Source: Algoriphagus sanaruensis (lineage in GTDB: Bacteria > Bacteroidota > Bacteroidia > Cytophagales > Cyclobacteriaceae). Taken from it: 64,000 nucleotides of DNA. How positions within the stretch are numbered: position 1 is the stretch's first letter; every line of letters begins with the position of its first letter. Positions 51,416-61,899 of the stretch are shown piece by piece. The stretch spans positions 2,484,501 to 2,548,500 of the forward strand of contig NZ_CP012836.1 in the NCBI RefSeq assembly GCF_001593605.1. Reading direction: 5' to 3'. The notes under the pieces were generated by a model. That model saw only the letters and a list, made by a program, of their open reading frames with translations. It was not told the DNA's origin and did no database searches. Both the position numbers and the translations under genes were made by a program.

Positions 51416-53032
51416 TTATCCAGGATAATTTTCTTTTAGAAACGATTCCGCATTGTAGTAACAGAAGTCATCCACCCAGGCACTAACTTCATCTTGATTT
51501 TTAAAATGATGTAAATGGTGAGCAGTTGATTCTTTTCTAGCCAGATCAATTACTTCCACCAAATCATTGGCCATGAATTCAAAGCTAAGGGCCGTTGGGT
51601 ATGGGTTGACGGGATCAATTAATCCTTCGAAATCTGTTCCTATGGTTAAGCATTTCCAGATATTGGATTTTTCCGATTCAGTTAGATTCGAATTTTGATA
51701 GGCACTTTTTACAAAGCCTTCGATATTTTCCCAGATTAATTGAATGCTATTTCTCTTATTCTGTCTGGTTTTATCCTCCTTAATATCAGTTGAGGTAATT
51801 CCTAGAATTCGCTGGTCAAAAGAGAGTCCAATCAATCCCCTCGTTTTGATGATGAGTTCCACATCTTCGTCGCATAGATTAATATTCCATGCGTTAAACT
51901 TGCCAGAAGGATCGGTATAATCATCTTTTTCAAGCTTTTCTAAATCAATGTGATCTTGCAAAGATTTGATTCCTGAGTACCCACAATGAGAACCTATAAC
52001 AGGAATTCGATCCCCTTTAGTCAAACAACTTTTCACGAGTTCATAATATTCTTTTCGGGATCTAGCTGCCATATGTTTGACATCGATGAGAATTCGATAT
52101 CCTAAGGATTCATCACGATCCCCTTTGCTATTTAATCCCAAAATTTCGCGAATAATTCGATGACCATTTCGTCGAAATCCTTCATTCATGTGAGGTCTTT
52201 GTTTCATCAGCACTTTTCCCATTCCAGGGATAGAGTGGGCATGACCACACAAGTGATTGTCAAAATGATGCGCAAACGTGAGAAAGAAGACCGGAAACTC
52301 CCACATATTTTTGATGTATTGGACACGGTCAGAAATATCCTGAACAGACTTTACACGATCAGTTCCCAAAGCATGTGCTCCTTCGATCGTGATGACCATG
52401 GTAATTTCTTGGTCATTGGATAGGGACTGCTCGAGTTCTTGACGATCTTTTGGAATTCGATAACATGCATTTTCGGCGATGTATGATTTCGGATCTTCCT
52501 TAGCTCGTTTTTCTGCTGCTTTTTTATCACCCAGCTTAGCGCTGGACACATGGATTTCATTTTTAGCTATTCTTTTTCCTGAATCAAGCCACACAAAATC
52601 CTTCTCTCGATTGAGGGATTGCCAATAATCGTAATCCGAAGATTGAAAATAGTCCACCAGTTTGTCTGGGATTCGCATGTAGGCACTTTGCAACAAATCT
52701 CTTCGAAGGCCCGATTTTCCAAGGATTATTCTTGCTAAAAAATGATACCATTTGTCTTCAGTAATTTTTGGATCCATTCCCAAGACAAATTGCCTTTCAA
52801 GCGGATAAAGGGAATTGAATGTCAATCGAAGATTTGAGTTCCAACATTTCACAAGGTCAATTTGACTATAGCTGGCTCCCATTTTTCCGTCTTCAACTGC
52901 TTTTGAATTAGAGGCAATTACGGTCCAAGGGCTAAATTCTCCTTTTCGGAGAAATTTCTTTTTCTTTTCCTGCATTTGGAAATGAGCCCTCATGTGGTTG
53001 TGGCAATGCAGATCTGAAAATTTCCGTTTCAT
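51416..53032 (-). CDS. M19-like membrane dipeptidase/metal-dependent hydrolase
   Basis: 538 residues. It begins with a metal-binding FSDLHCHNH; later come ITIEGAHALG, LTFAHHFDNH, IDVKHMAARSR, PVIGSHCGYSG and IGTDFEGLIDP, the spread metal-ligand pattern of M19 renal-dipeptidase relatives. It is longer than typical (about 400) because of inserts in the first half. There is no signal peptide. Substrate is unknown; a dipeptidase or related amidohydrolase role is inferred. Single gene. Confidence 0.72.
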   Translation of the reverse strand: MKRKFSDLHCHNHMRAHFQMQEKKKKFLRKGEFSPWTVIASNSKAVEDGKMGASYSQIDLVKCWNSNLRLTFNSLYPLERQFVLGMDPKITEDKWYHFLARIILGKSGLRRDLLQSAYMRIPDKLVDYFQSSDYDYWQSLNREKDFVWLDSGKRIAKNEIHVSSAKLGDKKAAEKRAKEDPKSYIAENACYRIPKDRQELEQSLSNDQEITMVITIEGAHALGTDRVKSVQDISDRVQYIKNMWEFPVFFLTFAHHFDNHLCGHAHSIPGMGKVLMKQRPHMNEGFRRNGHRIIREILGLNSKGDRDESLGYRILIDVKHMAARSRKEYYELVKSCLTKGDRIPVIGSHCGYSGIKSLQDHIDLEKLEKDDYTDPSGKFNAWNINLCDEDVELIIKTRGLIGLSFDQRILGITSTDIKEDKTRQNKRNSIQLIWENIEGFVKSAYQNSNLTESEKSNIWKCLTIGTDFEGLIDPVNPYPTALSFEFMANDLVEVIDLARKESTAHHLHHFKNQDEVSAWVDDFCYYNAESFLKENYPG

Positions 53033-53167
53033 AAAAATCAGATTTAATTAAAAAGACATCCAAAACTTTTGATTAGATCTCTAAATCAAAAGTTTATGAA
53101 TTTCAGGAAATTGATCGAAAATACCAATCTGAGGATTTTATCTCAAAGCTGGATTTTCCGATTTATC

Positions 53168-53200
53168 AAAAAAAAGCTAGAAGTGAAACCTCTAGCTCTT
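53168..53200 (-). terminator. Intrinsic terminator after metX
   Basis: On the minus strand: AGAGCTAGAGG, loop TTTCA, CTTCTAGCTTTTTTTT. It ends the riboswitch-metY-metX transcript. Confidence 0.82.
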
Positions 53201-53221
53201 TGGTAATTGATGTTTTAGCTT

Positions 53222-54274
53222 TTACGAATGCTCTAATTCAAAAGACTTCAGAATATAGGTCAGCTGCTCAAACTCAATCAAAAAGGCATCATGACCTGCT
53301 GTGGATTGAATTTCCTTGTAAGTTCCTCTTTTTACCAATTGGCTAATTTGCTGCGATTCACTAGGCAAAAATAAAATGTCTGAATTTACGCCTATGGCTA
53401 GCACTCTAGCTTCTATGGATTTCAGAGCAGCCTCAATTCCTCCTCGATTTCGACCTAAATCGTGGCTATCCATGGCTTTGGTCAAAGTCCAATACGATAG
53501 CGCGTTAAATCGCTTTGCAAGCTTTTGACCTTGGTACCTTAAATAGGAAGAAGAACGAAATCCATCCAGTTTTTCTTCCTTATCAGACTGTTTTATTTTC
53601 AAATCTTCCGGGTGACGATAACTAAGCATCGCTATCGCTCTCGCAGTTTCCAAACCTTTCAAGCCAGCATCTTCTTGAGCTTGTCCCCAAGTACAATCGG
53701 ATTCAATAGCCATTCGCTGGGCTTCATTAAATCCAATCACCCAAGGAGAGGTCTTTGGAGTGGAAGCAAGAATGACCGCATTTTCCAATTTTTGACCCAA
53801 GGTCACAGCCCATTCAAGAGCAACTTGTCCTCCCAAAGATCCACCTATCAGCGTATTGATCTTATCTAACCCAAGGTGTTTTCTTAAGCGTTCCAGACTT
53901 TCGGCTAGATCTCTCGGAGTGACCTGAGGGAAATTGTAGAAATAAGGATTCCCCGTTTCCGGATGAATACTCAAAGGGTTAGTAGAGCCGTAATTGCTTC
54001 CTAGAAGATTGGCACAAATGATAAAGTGGTCTGCTGGATCATAATATTTATCTTCTCCAATTAATCCACTCCACCATTCTGCCGCTTTGGAATCTCCTGT
54101 GAGAGCATGAACGACCCAAATCACATTGGATTTTTCCGAATTGAGCTGACCATAAGTGGTATAGGCCAGATGAAACTTTGAAAATGATTCACCTGATTCT
54201 AATCCTAAGGGCTCTGAAGAATGGAAAACGTCCTGCGTCATAGTTAAGTCTGCAAATTCGCTGATTAGGTTCAT
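53222..54274 (-). CDS. metX: Homoserine O-acetyltransferase
   Basis: 350 residues from ATG 54274; a TTG at 54295 is inside metY and unlikely. It has the alpha/beta-hydrolase fold with HALTGDSKAAEWW, nucleophile IGGSLGGQVALEW, and the late acid/His region STAGHDAFLIE. It activates homoserine as O-acetyl-homoserine for MetY, whose gene ends 7 bp upstream. It could be regulated by the SAM riboswitch upstream of metY. Confidence 0.93.
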   Translation of the reverse strand: MNLISEFADLTMTQDVFHSSEPLGLESGESFSKFHLAYTTYGQLNSEKSNVIWVVHALTGDSKAAEWWSGLIGEDKYYDPADHFIICANLLGSNYGSTNPLSIHPETGNPYFYNFPQVTPRDLAESLERLRKHLGLDKINTLIGGSLGGQVALEWAVTLGQKLENAVILASTPKTSPWVIGFNEAQRMAIESDCTWGQAQEDAGLKGLETARAIAMLSYRHPEDLKIKQSDKEEKLDGFRSSSYLRYQGQKLAKRFNALSYWTLTKAMDSHDLGRNRGGIEAALKSIEARVLAIGVNSDILFLPSESQQISQLVKRGTYKEIQSTAGHDAFLIEFEQLTYILKSFELEHS

Positions 54275-54281
54275 TCGGGAA

Positions 54282-55619
<1,338 letters not shown>

Positions 55620-55766
55620 TTAAAATGAATGAGGATAAAATTTAAAAACCATAAAAACTTGCATTCGCTTTGAAATGAAGCGACGTAATTCAAGTTCAGA
55701 AAGGATGGTGAAGAAGAGCTTAATGCCCGTGCGTACTAAAGAGTGTAGGTACCTATTCATCATACG

Positions 55767-55880
55767 AGGAATTTATAGTTCCAAATGAGACCTTCTCATT
55801 TGGCAGGAATTGGCACCTTGGACTTTCCAGGTTGCCAGAGGGTCATAGAGCCTGTCTCTCGCCTCTTCTTTATAAATCCT
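55767..55880 (-). ncRNA. SAM-I (S-box) riboswitch controlling metY-metX
   Basis: On the minus strand the aptamer shows the core GGCAACC (55830-55836) and the invariant GGTGCCAATTCCTGC (55803-55817), and GAGGCGAGAGACAGGC, TATGACCC in the P2 side. The closing P1 pairs GGA.TTTATA (55872-55880) with TATAAATTCC at the 3' end (about 55767-55777). P4 is a perfect 10-bp stem with loop AGG (55781-55803), longer than usual. SAM binding should lower metYX expression. The output mechanism is unclear, since no terminator is seen before metY. Confidence 0.9.
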
Positions 55881-55906
55881 CACACCAAAAAAGTGAAAGG
55901 ATGCCA

Positions 55907-55936
55907 CAAAGAAATAGCCCCGATCTCGAAATTCAA
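55907..55936 (-). promoter_or_regulatory. Candidate Bacteroidota-type promoter of the riboswitch transcript
   Basis: On the minus strand TTTCTTTG (55907-55914, 7/8 to TAnnTTTG) with a TTG 19 bp further upstream (55934-55936). Transcription would begin about 20 bp before the aptamer's P1 stem, the right distance. Confidence 0.42.
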
Positions 55937-56062
55937 AACGAAGGGCATTTTTTCTTTTTACAGTTGCTATAAAGCAATTAAAAATTCAACCCTCTAAATG
56001 GACTCTTTTAAAAAGCTTTGCTTGATTGAAATTTGCAATTCCTTTGTTTTCAAAATCTTGTG

Positions 56063-57586
56063 TTAAATCTTCAATCCTTCAGTCTTCACTTTCAAGTTTC
56101 TACCATTAGAAGTTTGAATAAAGCCATTTATTGTCTCGTAAATATCAAAATCGATAGACACTCCATCTTTCACCTTCAGAAGAACTTGACTTCCTGCAGG
56201 TATCTTCTCCAGTTTTTTTCGTAAGAAAGCCTTGTTTAAAAAGGTAGTCTTGTTTTCAAAAATGAATTGATAAGTCTCATCCTCTTTCGAAAAGTTAATT
56301 GCTTTCTTGTAATGTGGTCGGTAGGCCAAAATCAATCCTACCGTCATCCCAATTCCAATCCCAATCAATAAATCAGTCAATACCACTACAATTACTGTGA
56401 TTAAAAAAGGCAGAAATTGAGGAATCCCTTTTTGAAATTCTTCATTGAACATGGCAGGTTTTGCGAGTTTATAGCCAACAGAAAGAAGGATCGCCGCCAA
56501 AGAGCTCAGCGGAATTTTATTTAAAAGATCTGGAATAGTTAAAGTAAATACGACCAATAGCAAACCATGTAAAATTGTGGATGCTTTGGTTTGAGCTCCT
56601 GAATTTATATTCGCGGAAGTCCTCACAATTACAGCAGTTATCGGTAATCCACCTACTAAACCAGAAACCGTATTACCAATTCCTTGAGCGACCAATTCCC
56701 GATTAGGTGAGGTGATTCGATTGGAAGGATCCATTTTATCTCCTGCCTCAATCGAAAGCAAAGTTTCTATACTTCCTATTAGGGCCAAAGAAAAAGCCAC
56801 TAGCCAAAAATTGGAATTCCAGACCCCCCAAAAATCAGGAAAAGATAAAAATCCTGAAAAATCTCCTATCGTGTTTAAAATTGGTATTGAAACCAAATTT
56901 TCACCTGAAAGGTACCATTCGGGAATAAAATGAAAGTAAAGTACATTGATCCCAACTCCCGAAACTACTGCCAACAGCGCTCCAGGAATCATTCTAAAAA
57001 GTTGATTTGCCTTTATTATAGGATGCTCAAAAATCAAAAGAAAAAGAAGCGAGATTAAAGTTGCCAACAAAGCCCCAGGATTAAATGAAAGTAGGGCATA
57101 GTAGATTTCAGAAAATGAGGTGTGTTGATCGAGTTGCTGAAAAGAAAGGTCCCCCATGTAATCTTTATCATACCCCAAAGCATGTGGGATTTGTTTTAAG
57201 ATTAAAATTAGGCCGATCGCTGTAAGCATCCCTTTGATTACTGCATGGGGAATATAATCACCGATAATTCCTGCTTTGATTACCCCCATGAATAATTGAA
57301 TCAAACCGGCAACAACCAAGGCTGCAAGAAAAATTTCGAATGATCCTAAAGTAGAAATTGAATCAAGGACAATGACAGTCAAGCCCGCAGCTGGACCACT
57401 TACAGAGACTTGGGAATTTGAAAGGATTCCAATAACAATTCCACCAATAACGCCAGCTATCAAACCTGAAATAGGAGGTGCTCCACTGGCCATCGCAATC
57501 CCTAAACACAGCGGTAAACCGACTAAAAAAACGACAAAACTGGATTTAATATCACCGGTAAGGGAAGAGCCAAAAATGGGTTTCAT
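56063..57586 (-). CDS. SulP-family anion transporter
   Basis: 507 residues with about twelve to fourteen membrane helices: LVGLPLCLGIAMASGAPP at the start, SGPAAGLTV, and the late GSIETLLSIEAGD block, all SulP features. The C-terminal STAS-like domain is short (about 75 residues). Substrate may be sulfate or bicarbonate. Its location next to metYX fits sulfate for methionine, but there is no carbonic anhydrase or sulfate-assimilation gene to decide. Its transcript appears separate from metY and not under the riboswitch. Confidence 0.87.
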   Translation of the reverse strand: MKPIFGSSLTGDIKSSFVVFLVGLPLCLGIAMASGAPPISGLIAGVIGGIVIGILSNSQVSVSGPAAGLTVIVLDSISTLGSFEIFLAALVVAGLIQLFMGVIKAGIIGDYIPHAVIKGMLTAIGLILILKQIPHALGYDKDYMGDLSFQQLDQHTSFSEIYYALLSFNPGALLATLISLLFLLIFEHPIIKANQLFRMIPGALLAVVSGVGINVLYFHFIPEWYLSGENLVSIPILNTIGDFSGFLSFPDFWGVWNSNFWLVAFSLALIGSIETLLSIEAGDKMDPSNRITSPNRELVAQGIGNTVSGLVGGLPITAVIVRTSANINSGAQTKASTILHGLLLVVFTLTIPDLLNKIPLSSLAAILLSVGYKLAKPAMFNEEFQKGIPQFLPFLITVIVVVLTDLLIGIGIGMTVGLILAYRPHYKKAINFSKEDETYQFIFENKTTFLNKAFLRKKLEKIPAGSQVLLKVKDGVSIDFDIYETINGFIQTSNGRNLKVKTEGLKI

Positions 57587-57688
57587 AGGAAATAGAATCC
57601 CATTTTTAACTTGGAAATATCGCTCCGGGTTTAAGAATTTTGAATCAAATCTTAGGAATTTGAAAGTTCAGGAAGATTCTTCTTTTTT

Positions 57689-59023
57689 TTACTTTAAAAG
57701 CTTCGCAAAGGCTTGATCGATTTTTTCAAACTTGAATTGCGTTAATTGCGCAGTCATTTTTACTTTGATTTGATCCATGCAAAGATTTCCTATGCTGCCT
57801 TCGTGGGAATGATTTACTTGGGATTGGTCTGGGGTAAACTGATCTGCTTCGATATCCAAGCCTACTTTTTTGTAAGCATCACGGAATGGAACTCCTTGAA
57901 GAACGAGATCATTCACCACTTCCACTGAGAAAAGATGTTTATAAAATGGGTTTTGAAGAATATCCTGTTTTACCCTGATTTCCTTAAGCATAAACGTATT
58001 CATGCTTAGGCAAGCTTTCAGGGTTTCAAAAGCTGGAAAAATTTCTTCTTTTAACAACTGCATATCCCGATGATAACCGGTGCTCATATTTGTTAATAGA
58101 AATCCTACTGAAGTGGGCACCGCCTGAATTTGATTGGTTTTGGCACGAATCAGTTCAAACACGTCTGGATTCTTCTTGTGGGGCATGATGCTACTTCCAG
58201 TGGTTAATTCATCTGGAAAAGAAATAAAAGCAAAATGCTGATTCATAAAAAGACAAACGTCCGTGGCAAGTTTGTTCAACGTACCAGCAATACCAGCTAG
58301 AGCGAAAGCGATGGTGCGTTCTGTTTTTCCTCTACTATTTTGGGCATTGATCACATTATGGTGAAGATCTGCAAATCCCAAAAGTTCGGTCGTTAAGGTT
58401 CGATTTAAAGGAAAGCTTGATCCATACCCAGCAGCAGAGCCTAAAGGGTTTTTATTGCTTAGATCAAAGGCTGCCTTGAGGAGACCCAAATCTTCGGTCA
58501 AGCCTTCCGCAAAGGAACTAAACCAAAGTCCAAAAGAAGACGGCATGGCTAATTGGGTATGGGTATAGCCAGGCATCAAATCATGCTGATGCTTTTCTGC
58601 CAATTGAGAAAGCAAGTCAAACAAAACTTGAGTTTCTTCCATGATTTCCCGAATCGCTGCTCGATAATAAAGCTTCAGGTCAACCAAAACTTGGTCATTT
58701 CTACTTCGCCCACTGTGGAGTTTTTTTCCCACTTCACCATACCGCTCAGTCAATAAAAACTCTACCTGAGAATGTACATCCTCAACCCCAGAGGCAATCT
58801 GAAATTGACCTTTTTCAATTTCAAAATAGATTTCCTTTAATCCTTTTTGAAGGGTTTGATTTTCCTCATCCGTTAGCAAACCGATTTCTGATAGCATTGC
58901 AGCATGGGCCATCGAACCCAATACATCGAATGGGGCTAAAATCAAATCAAATTCCGGGTCACGACCGATGGTAAATTGTTCAACTTCTTTTTTGCTATCG
59001 GTAGCTTTTTGCCAGATTTTCAT
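57689..59023 (-). CDS. argH: Argininosuccinate lyase
   Basis: 444 residues. The signature GSSIMPHKKNPDV (about residues 273-285) is intact, and HSGRSRNDQVLVDLKLY (about 82-98) holds the substrate region. It splits argininosuccinate to arginine and fumarate, the last step. It is the last gene of the arg operon, overlapping argE upstream by 4 bp. Confidence 0.96.
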   Translation of the reverse strand: MKIWQKATDSKKEVEQFTIGRDPEFDLILAPFDVLGSMAHAAMLSEIGLLTDEENQTLQKGLKEIYFEIEKGQFQIASGVEDVHSQVEFLLTERYGEVGKKLHSGRSRNDQVLVDLKLYYRAAIREIMEETQVLFDLLSQLAEKHQHDLMPGYTHTQLAMPSSFGLWFSSFAEGLTEDLGLLKAAFDLSNKNPLGSAAGYGSSFPLNRTLTTELLGFADLHHNVINAQNSRGKTERTIAFALAGIAGTLNKLATDVCLFMNQHFAFISFPDELTTGSSIMPHKKNPDVFELIRAKTNQIQAVPTSVGFLLTNMSTGYHRDMQLLKEEIFPAFETLKACLSMNTFMLKEIRVKQDILQNPFYKHLFSVEVVNDLVLQGVPFRDAYKKVGLDIEADQFTPDQSQVNHSHEGSIGNLCMDQIKVKMTAQLTQFKFEKIDQAFAKLLK

Positions 59024-60105
59024 AGGTCTATTTTTTTGCTGAAAGCAGCGTATTGATTTAAAATTGCAATATATCCTTGGATTCCAGCCTGAATTTCATC
59101 CAAATAGATGTATTCATCTGCAGTATGGGAACGTGCAGAATCCCCAGGCCCAATCTTGACCGAAGGATATGGAATCAAGGCTTGATCGGATAGGGTAGGA
59201 CTGCCAAAAGTATCTAAATCCAAGGCCTTTGCCACTCGATACATCAGATGATTTTCAGGTAAATGGGAAGACTGCAGACGAAGTGATCTTGGATTTAATT
59301 CTGCCTTCAAAGATTCCTGGAGTTCAGCCAAAGCTTCTTCCAAGGTGTAGGCATCAGTCACCCGTACATCCAAAACATATTCACAGAGATCAGGAACCAC
59401 ATTATGCTGTTGGCCTGACTTGATCACCGTACAGGAAACTTTGGTAGCCCCAAGGAAAGCTGACGTTTTTTTAAACTTAAAACTGCGGATGGTTTCCAGA
59501 TCATCCAAAGCTTGGTAAATCGCATTGACACCTTCCTCACGTGCGGCATGCCCGGCTTTCCCATGAACTTTTGCATCTATAACCATCAGTCCTTTTTCAG
59601 CAACAGCCAAGCGCATTTGAGTAGGCTCACCGACAATTGCTAAGTCAGCTTTAGGAAGGTGAGAAATTAGGGAAGCAATGCCATTTGGCCCAGAAATTTC
59701 CTCTTCCGCTGAGGCAATCAATAGCAAGTTAAATGGAAGATCCTTTCCAATAAAATGGCAAAATGTAGCTATCAATGAAACCAAAGGCCCTCCGGCATCA
59801 TTTGACCCGAGGCCAAATAACTTTCCTTCGTCTATGATTGGAGTAAATGGATCTTTGGTATAGCCTAAGTTTGGTTTGACCGTATCATGGTGGGAATTCA
59901 ACCACACCGTTGGAAGGCTGGGGTTATAAATTGAAGAAAAAGCCCAAATGTTATTTCCTGATCGATGGATTTCCACTTGCTTTCCTTCTAAAAATTGTTG
60001 GATAAGATCAGCAGTTTTAACCTCCTCCTTGGAAAAGGAAGGAGTGGAAATCAGCTTTTTAAGGAGCTCAACGGCCTCAGGAAATAGTTCTTTGGTTTCT
60101 CCCAT
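59020..60105 (-). CDS. argE: M20 deacylase of arginine biosynthesis (ArgE role)
   Basis: 361 residues of the M20 zinc-hydrolase family: LNSHHDTVKPN (His ligand), GLGSNDAGGPL (Asp), SAEEEISGPNG (general base Glu), VGEPT, and a late SARSHTADEYI. In this operon it should remove the acyl group in the arginine pathway. Because the ArgF' specificity residue predicts succinyl substrates, it may act on N-succinylcitrulline rather than acetylornithine. It shares one base with argB (TGATG) and overlaps argH by 4 bp. Confidence 0.88.
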   Translation of the reverse strand: MGETKELFPEAVELLKKLISTPSFSKEEVKTADLIQQFLEGKQVEIHRSGNNIWAFSSIYNPSLPTVWLNSHHDTVKPNLGYTKDPFTPIIDEGKLFGLGSNDAGGPLVSLIATFCHFIGKDLPFNLLLIASAEEEISGPNGIASLISHLPKADLAIVGEPTQMRLAVAEKGLMVIDAKVHGKAGHAAREEGVNAIYQALDDLETIRSFKFKKTSAFLGATKVSCTVIKSGQQHNVVPDLCEYVLDVRVTDAYTLEEALAELQESLKAELNPRSLRLQSSHLPENHLMYRVAKALDLDTFGSPTLSDQALIPYPSVKIGPGDSARSHTADEYIYLDEIQAGIQGYIAILNQYAAFSKKIDL

Positions 60106-60905
60106 CAGTATAAGTCGTATCGTTGACGCTCAATGGTAGTTCCTGAGGTTTTTCCTTTGGCTGCCAAAAGGAGATTTTCAGCTTTGCCGATCCAGACGTG
60201 CTGAACTCCTTTCTTTAACGCATCAAAGGCATTGTCCAACTTAGGAATCATTCCTGAATGGATGACATTCTCTTTTCGTAGTTCGGAATAAATGTCCTCG
60301 TTGATTAAAGGAATGATAGAACTTTCGTTTTTTTCATCTATTAAAACCCCTGCTTTATTAAAGCAAAAATAAAGGTTGACATGATGATCTTTTGCCAAAC
60401 CCGTTGCCAAGGCAGAAGCAATAGAATCTGCATTGGTATTCAATAATTGGCCCTTTTTATCATGGGTAATGGCATTGACTACCGGCTGAAGACCTGCGCT
60501 CAGCAAGGTATTAAGTAGTTCGATGTTCACCTCCTGAATATCTCCAACGAACCCGTAATCGATACCTTTTACGGGACGTTTTACCGAGCGAATCAAATTT
60601 CCATCTGCACCTGTCATGCCAATGGCGTCCACTTTTAAGGCTTGCAGTTTGGCCACCATATTTTTATTGATGAGACCGGCATACACCATGGTAACTATAT
60701 CTAAGGTGTCTTTGTCAGTAATTCTCCGACCATCTACCATTTCGGGCATTACGCCCATACTTTCTCCAAATCTGGAAGCCAATATACCGCCTCCATGAAC
60801 CAGTATTTTATGTCCGGGAAATTTGGCAAACAGGGCTAAAAACTCATCCAACTTCTCCGGAAAGTCGATGACGTTTCCGCCGATTTTGATAATAGAGATC
60901 TTCAT
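60105..60905 (-). CDS. argB: N-acetylglutamate kinase
   Basis: The start chosen is ATG 60905 (266 residues), giving the normal start MKISIIKIGGNVID; the frame to 60935 overlaps into argF'. The phosphate loop KILVHGGG, DGRRITD and the NTNADSIASALA block are those of ArgB. It phosphorylates the N-acylated glutamate. It lies 22 bp downstream of argF' and shares one base with argE. Confidence 0.93.
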   Translation of the reverse strand: MKISIIKIGGNVIDFPEKLDEFLALFAKFPGHKILVHGGGILASRFGESMGVMPEMVDGRRITDKDTLDIVTMVYAGLINKNMVAKLQALKVDAIGMTGADGNLIRSVKRPVKGIDYGFVGDIQEVNIELLNTLLSAGLQPVVNAITHDKKGQLLNTNADSIASALATGLAKDHHVNLYFCFNKAGVLIDEKNESSIIPLINEDIYSELRKENVIHSGMIPKLDNAFDALKKGVQHVWIGKAENLLLAAKGKTSGTTIERQRYDLY

Positions 60906-60927
60906 AGGTTTGAGAGTTAAAAAAAGA

Positions 60928-61872
60928 TTATCCAAGTATTTTGCTCAATACTGCCTGAGCAGCATAGATTCTATTTTCAGCTTGCTTTTGAACCAAAGAT
61001 CGAGAACCATCGAGAATTTCATCCGATAACTCCAAGTTTCTTCGTACAGGCAGGCAATGCATTACTTTTCCTTCAGGAGCATTTCTGAAATGATTTTCAG
61101 TCAACATCCAACGATCATCGGTGCATAGAATTTTCCCATAGTCAATGAATGCCGACCAGTTTTTAACATACACAAAATCAGCATCCTGAAGGGCTTTGGC
61201 TTGATCATATTCAATAGTAGCCCCTTTGGTAAATGACTCATGTAGCTCGTAGCCTTCCGGGTGAGTGATTGTAAGGTCATGTCCCATACCCAAAGACCAC
61301 TCTGCAAAACTATTCGCAACCGCATGAGGAATTGATTTAATATGAGGTCCCCAAGTAAGTACAACTTTTGGTTTTCTTTTGCCTGACAGATGTTCTTGAA
61401 TTGTGATTTGGTCAGCTAAACTCTGAAGAGGATGTCGGGTAGCAGATTCCAAACTGACCACTGGGATTCCACTGTATTTGATAAACTGACCAAAAATAAA
61501 ATCAGTCATATCTTCTTCTTTGTTGGTCAGTGAAGGAAAAGCGCGTATCGCCAGAATGTCGAAATAGGAACCCAAAACACCGGCAGCGTCTTTGATATGT
61601 TCCACTGTACCTTTGTTCATAATAGCTCCTTCCTGCATTTCCAAAGCCCATCCTTCTTTATCCATATTGAGGACAATCGCCTCCATACCCAAATTTTGGG
61701 CGGCGATTTGGGTTGAAACTCGGGTGCGAAGAGAAGGATTGAGGAAAATACATCCCACACGTTTGCCTTGACCTTTTAACTGATCAAGTAGGGGATTGGC
61801 TTTATAGACTAAAGCGAGGTCGATTAATTCTTGACCAAGTTCTTTTGATTCAAACTGTGTAAAATACTTCAT
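60928..61872 (-). CDS. argF': N-succinyl (or N-acetyl) ornithine carbamoyltransferase ArgF'
   Basis: 314 residues. Carbamoyl-phosphate loop FLNPSLRTR (residues 43-51), HPLQSLADQ, and HCLPVRRNLELSD mark the AOTCase/SOTCase group, distinct from classical ArgF. In the known pair of enzymes the residue that distinguishes them is Glu92 in the Xanthomonas acetyl enzyme and Pro90 in the Bacteroides fragilis succinyl enzyme. The matching residue here, read by eye, is Val90 (GTVEHI). Variants with Val at that position are reported to behave as the succinyl type, so an N-succinylornithine route is predicted. Confidence 0.9.
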   Translation of the reverse strand: MKYFTQFESKELGQELIDLALVYKANPLLDQLKGQGKRVGCIFLNPSLRTRVSTQIAAQNLGMEAIVLNMDKEGWALEMQEGAIMNKGTVEHIKDAAGVLGSYFDILAIRAFPSLTNKEEDMTDFIFGQFIKYSGIPVVSLESATRHPLQSLADQITIQEHLSGKRKPKVVLTWGPHIKSIPHAVANSFAEWSLGMGHDLTITHPEGYELHESFTKGATIEYDQAKALQDADFVYVKNWSAFIDYGKILCTDDRWMLTENHFRNAPEGKVMHCLPVRRNLELSDEILDGSRSLVQKQAENRIYAAQAVLSKILG

Positions 61873-61899
61873 GGGATGGGGTGGAAAAGTCTAAAAACC

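Noticed and set aside
55785..55997. 70-residue plus-strand frame upstream of metY
   Set aside because: It covers the SAM-I riboswitch on the opposite strand; the RNA structure explains the sequence better.
60928..61872. Classical ornithine carbamoyltransferase (ArgF)
   Set aside because: The phosphate loop is FLNPSLRTR rather than the usual STRTR type, and the HPLQ and HCLPVRRN segments match the AOTCase/SOTCase group.
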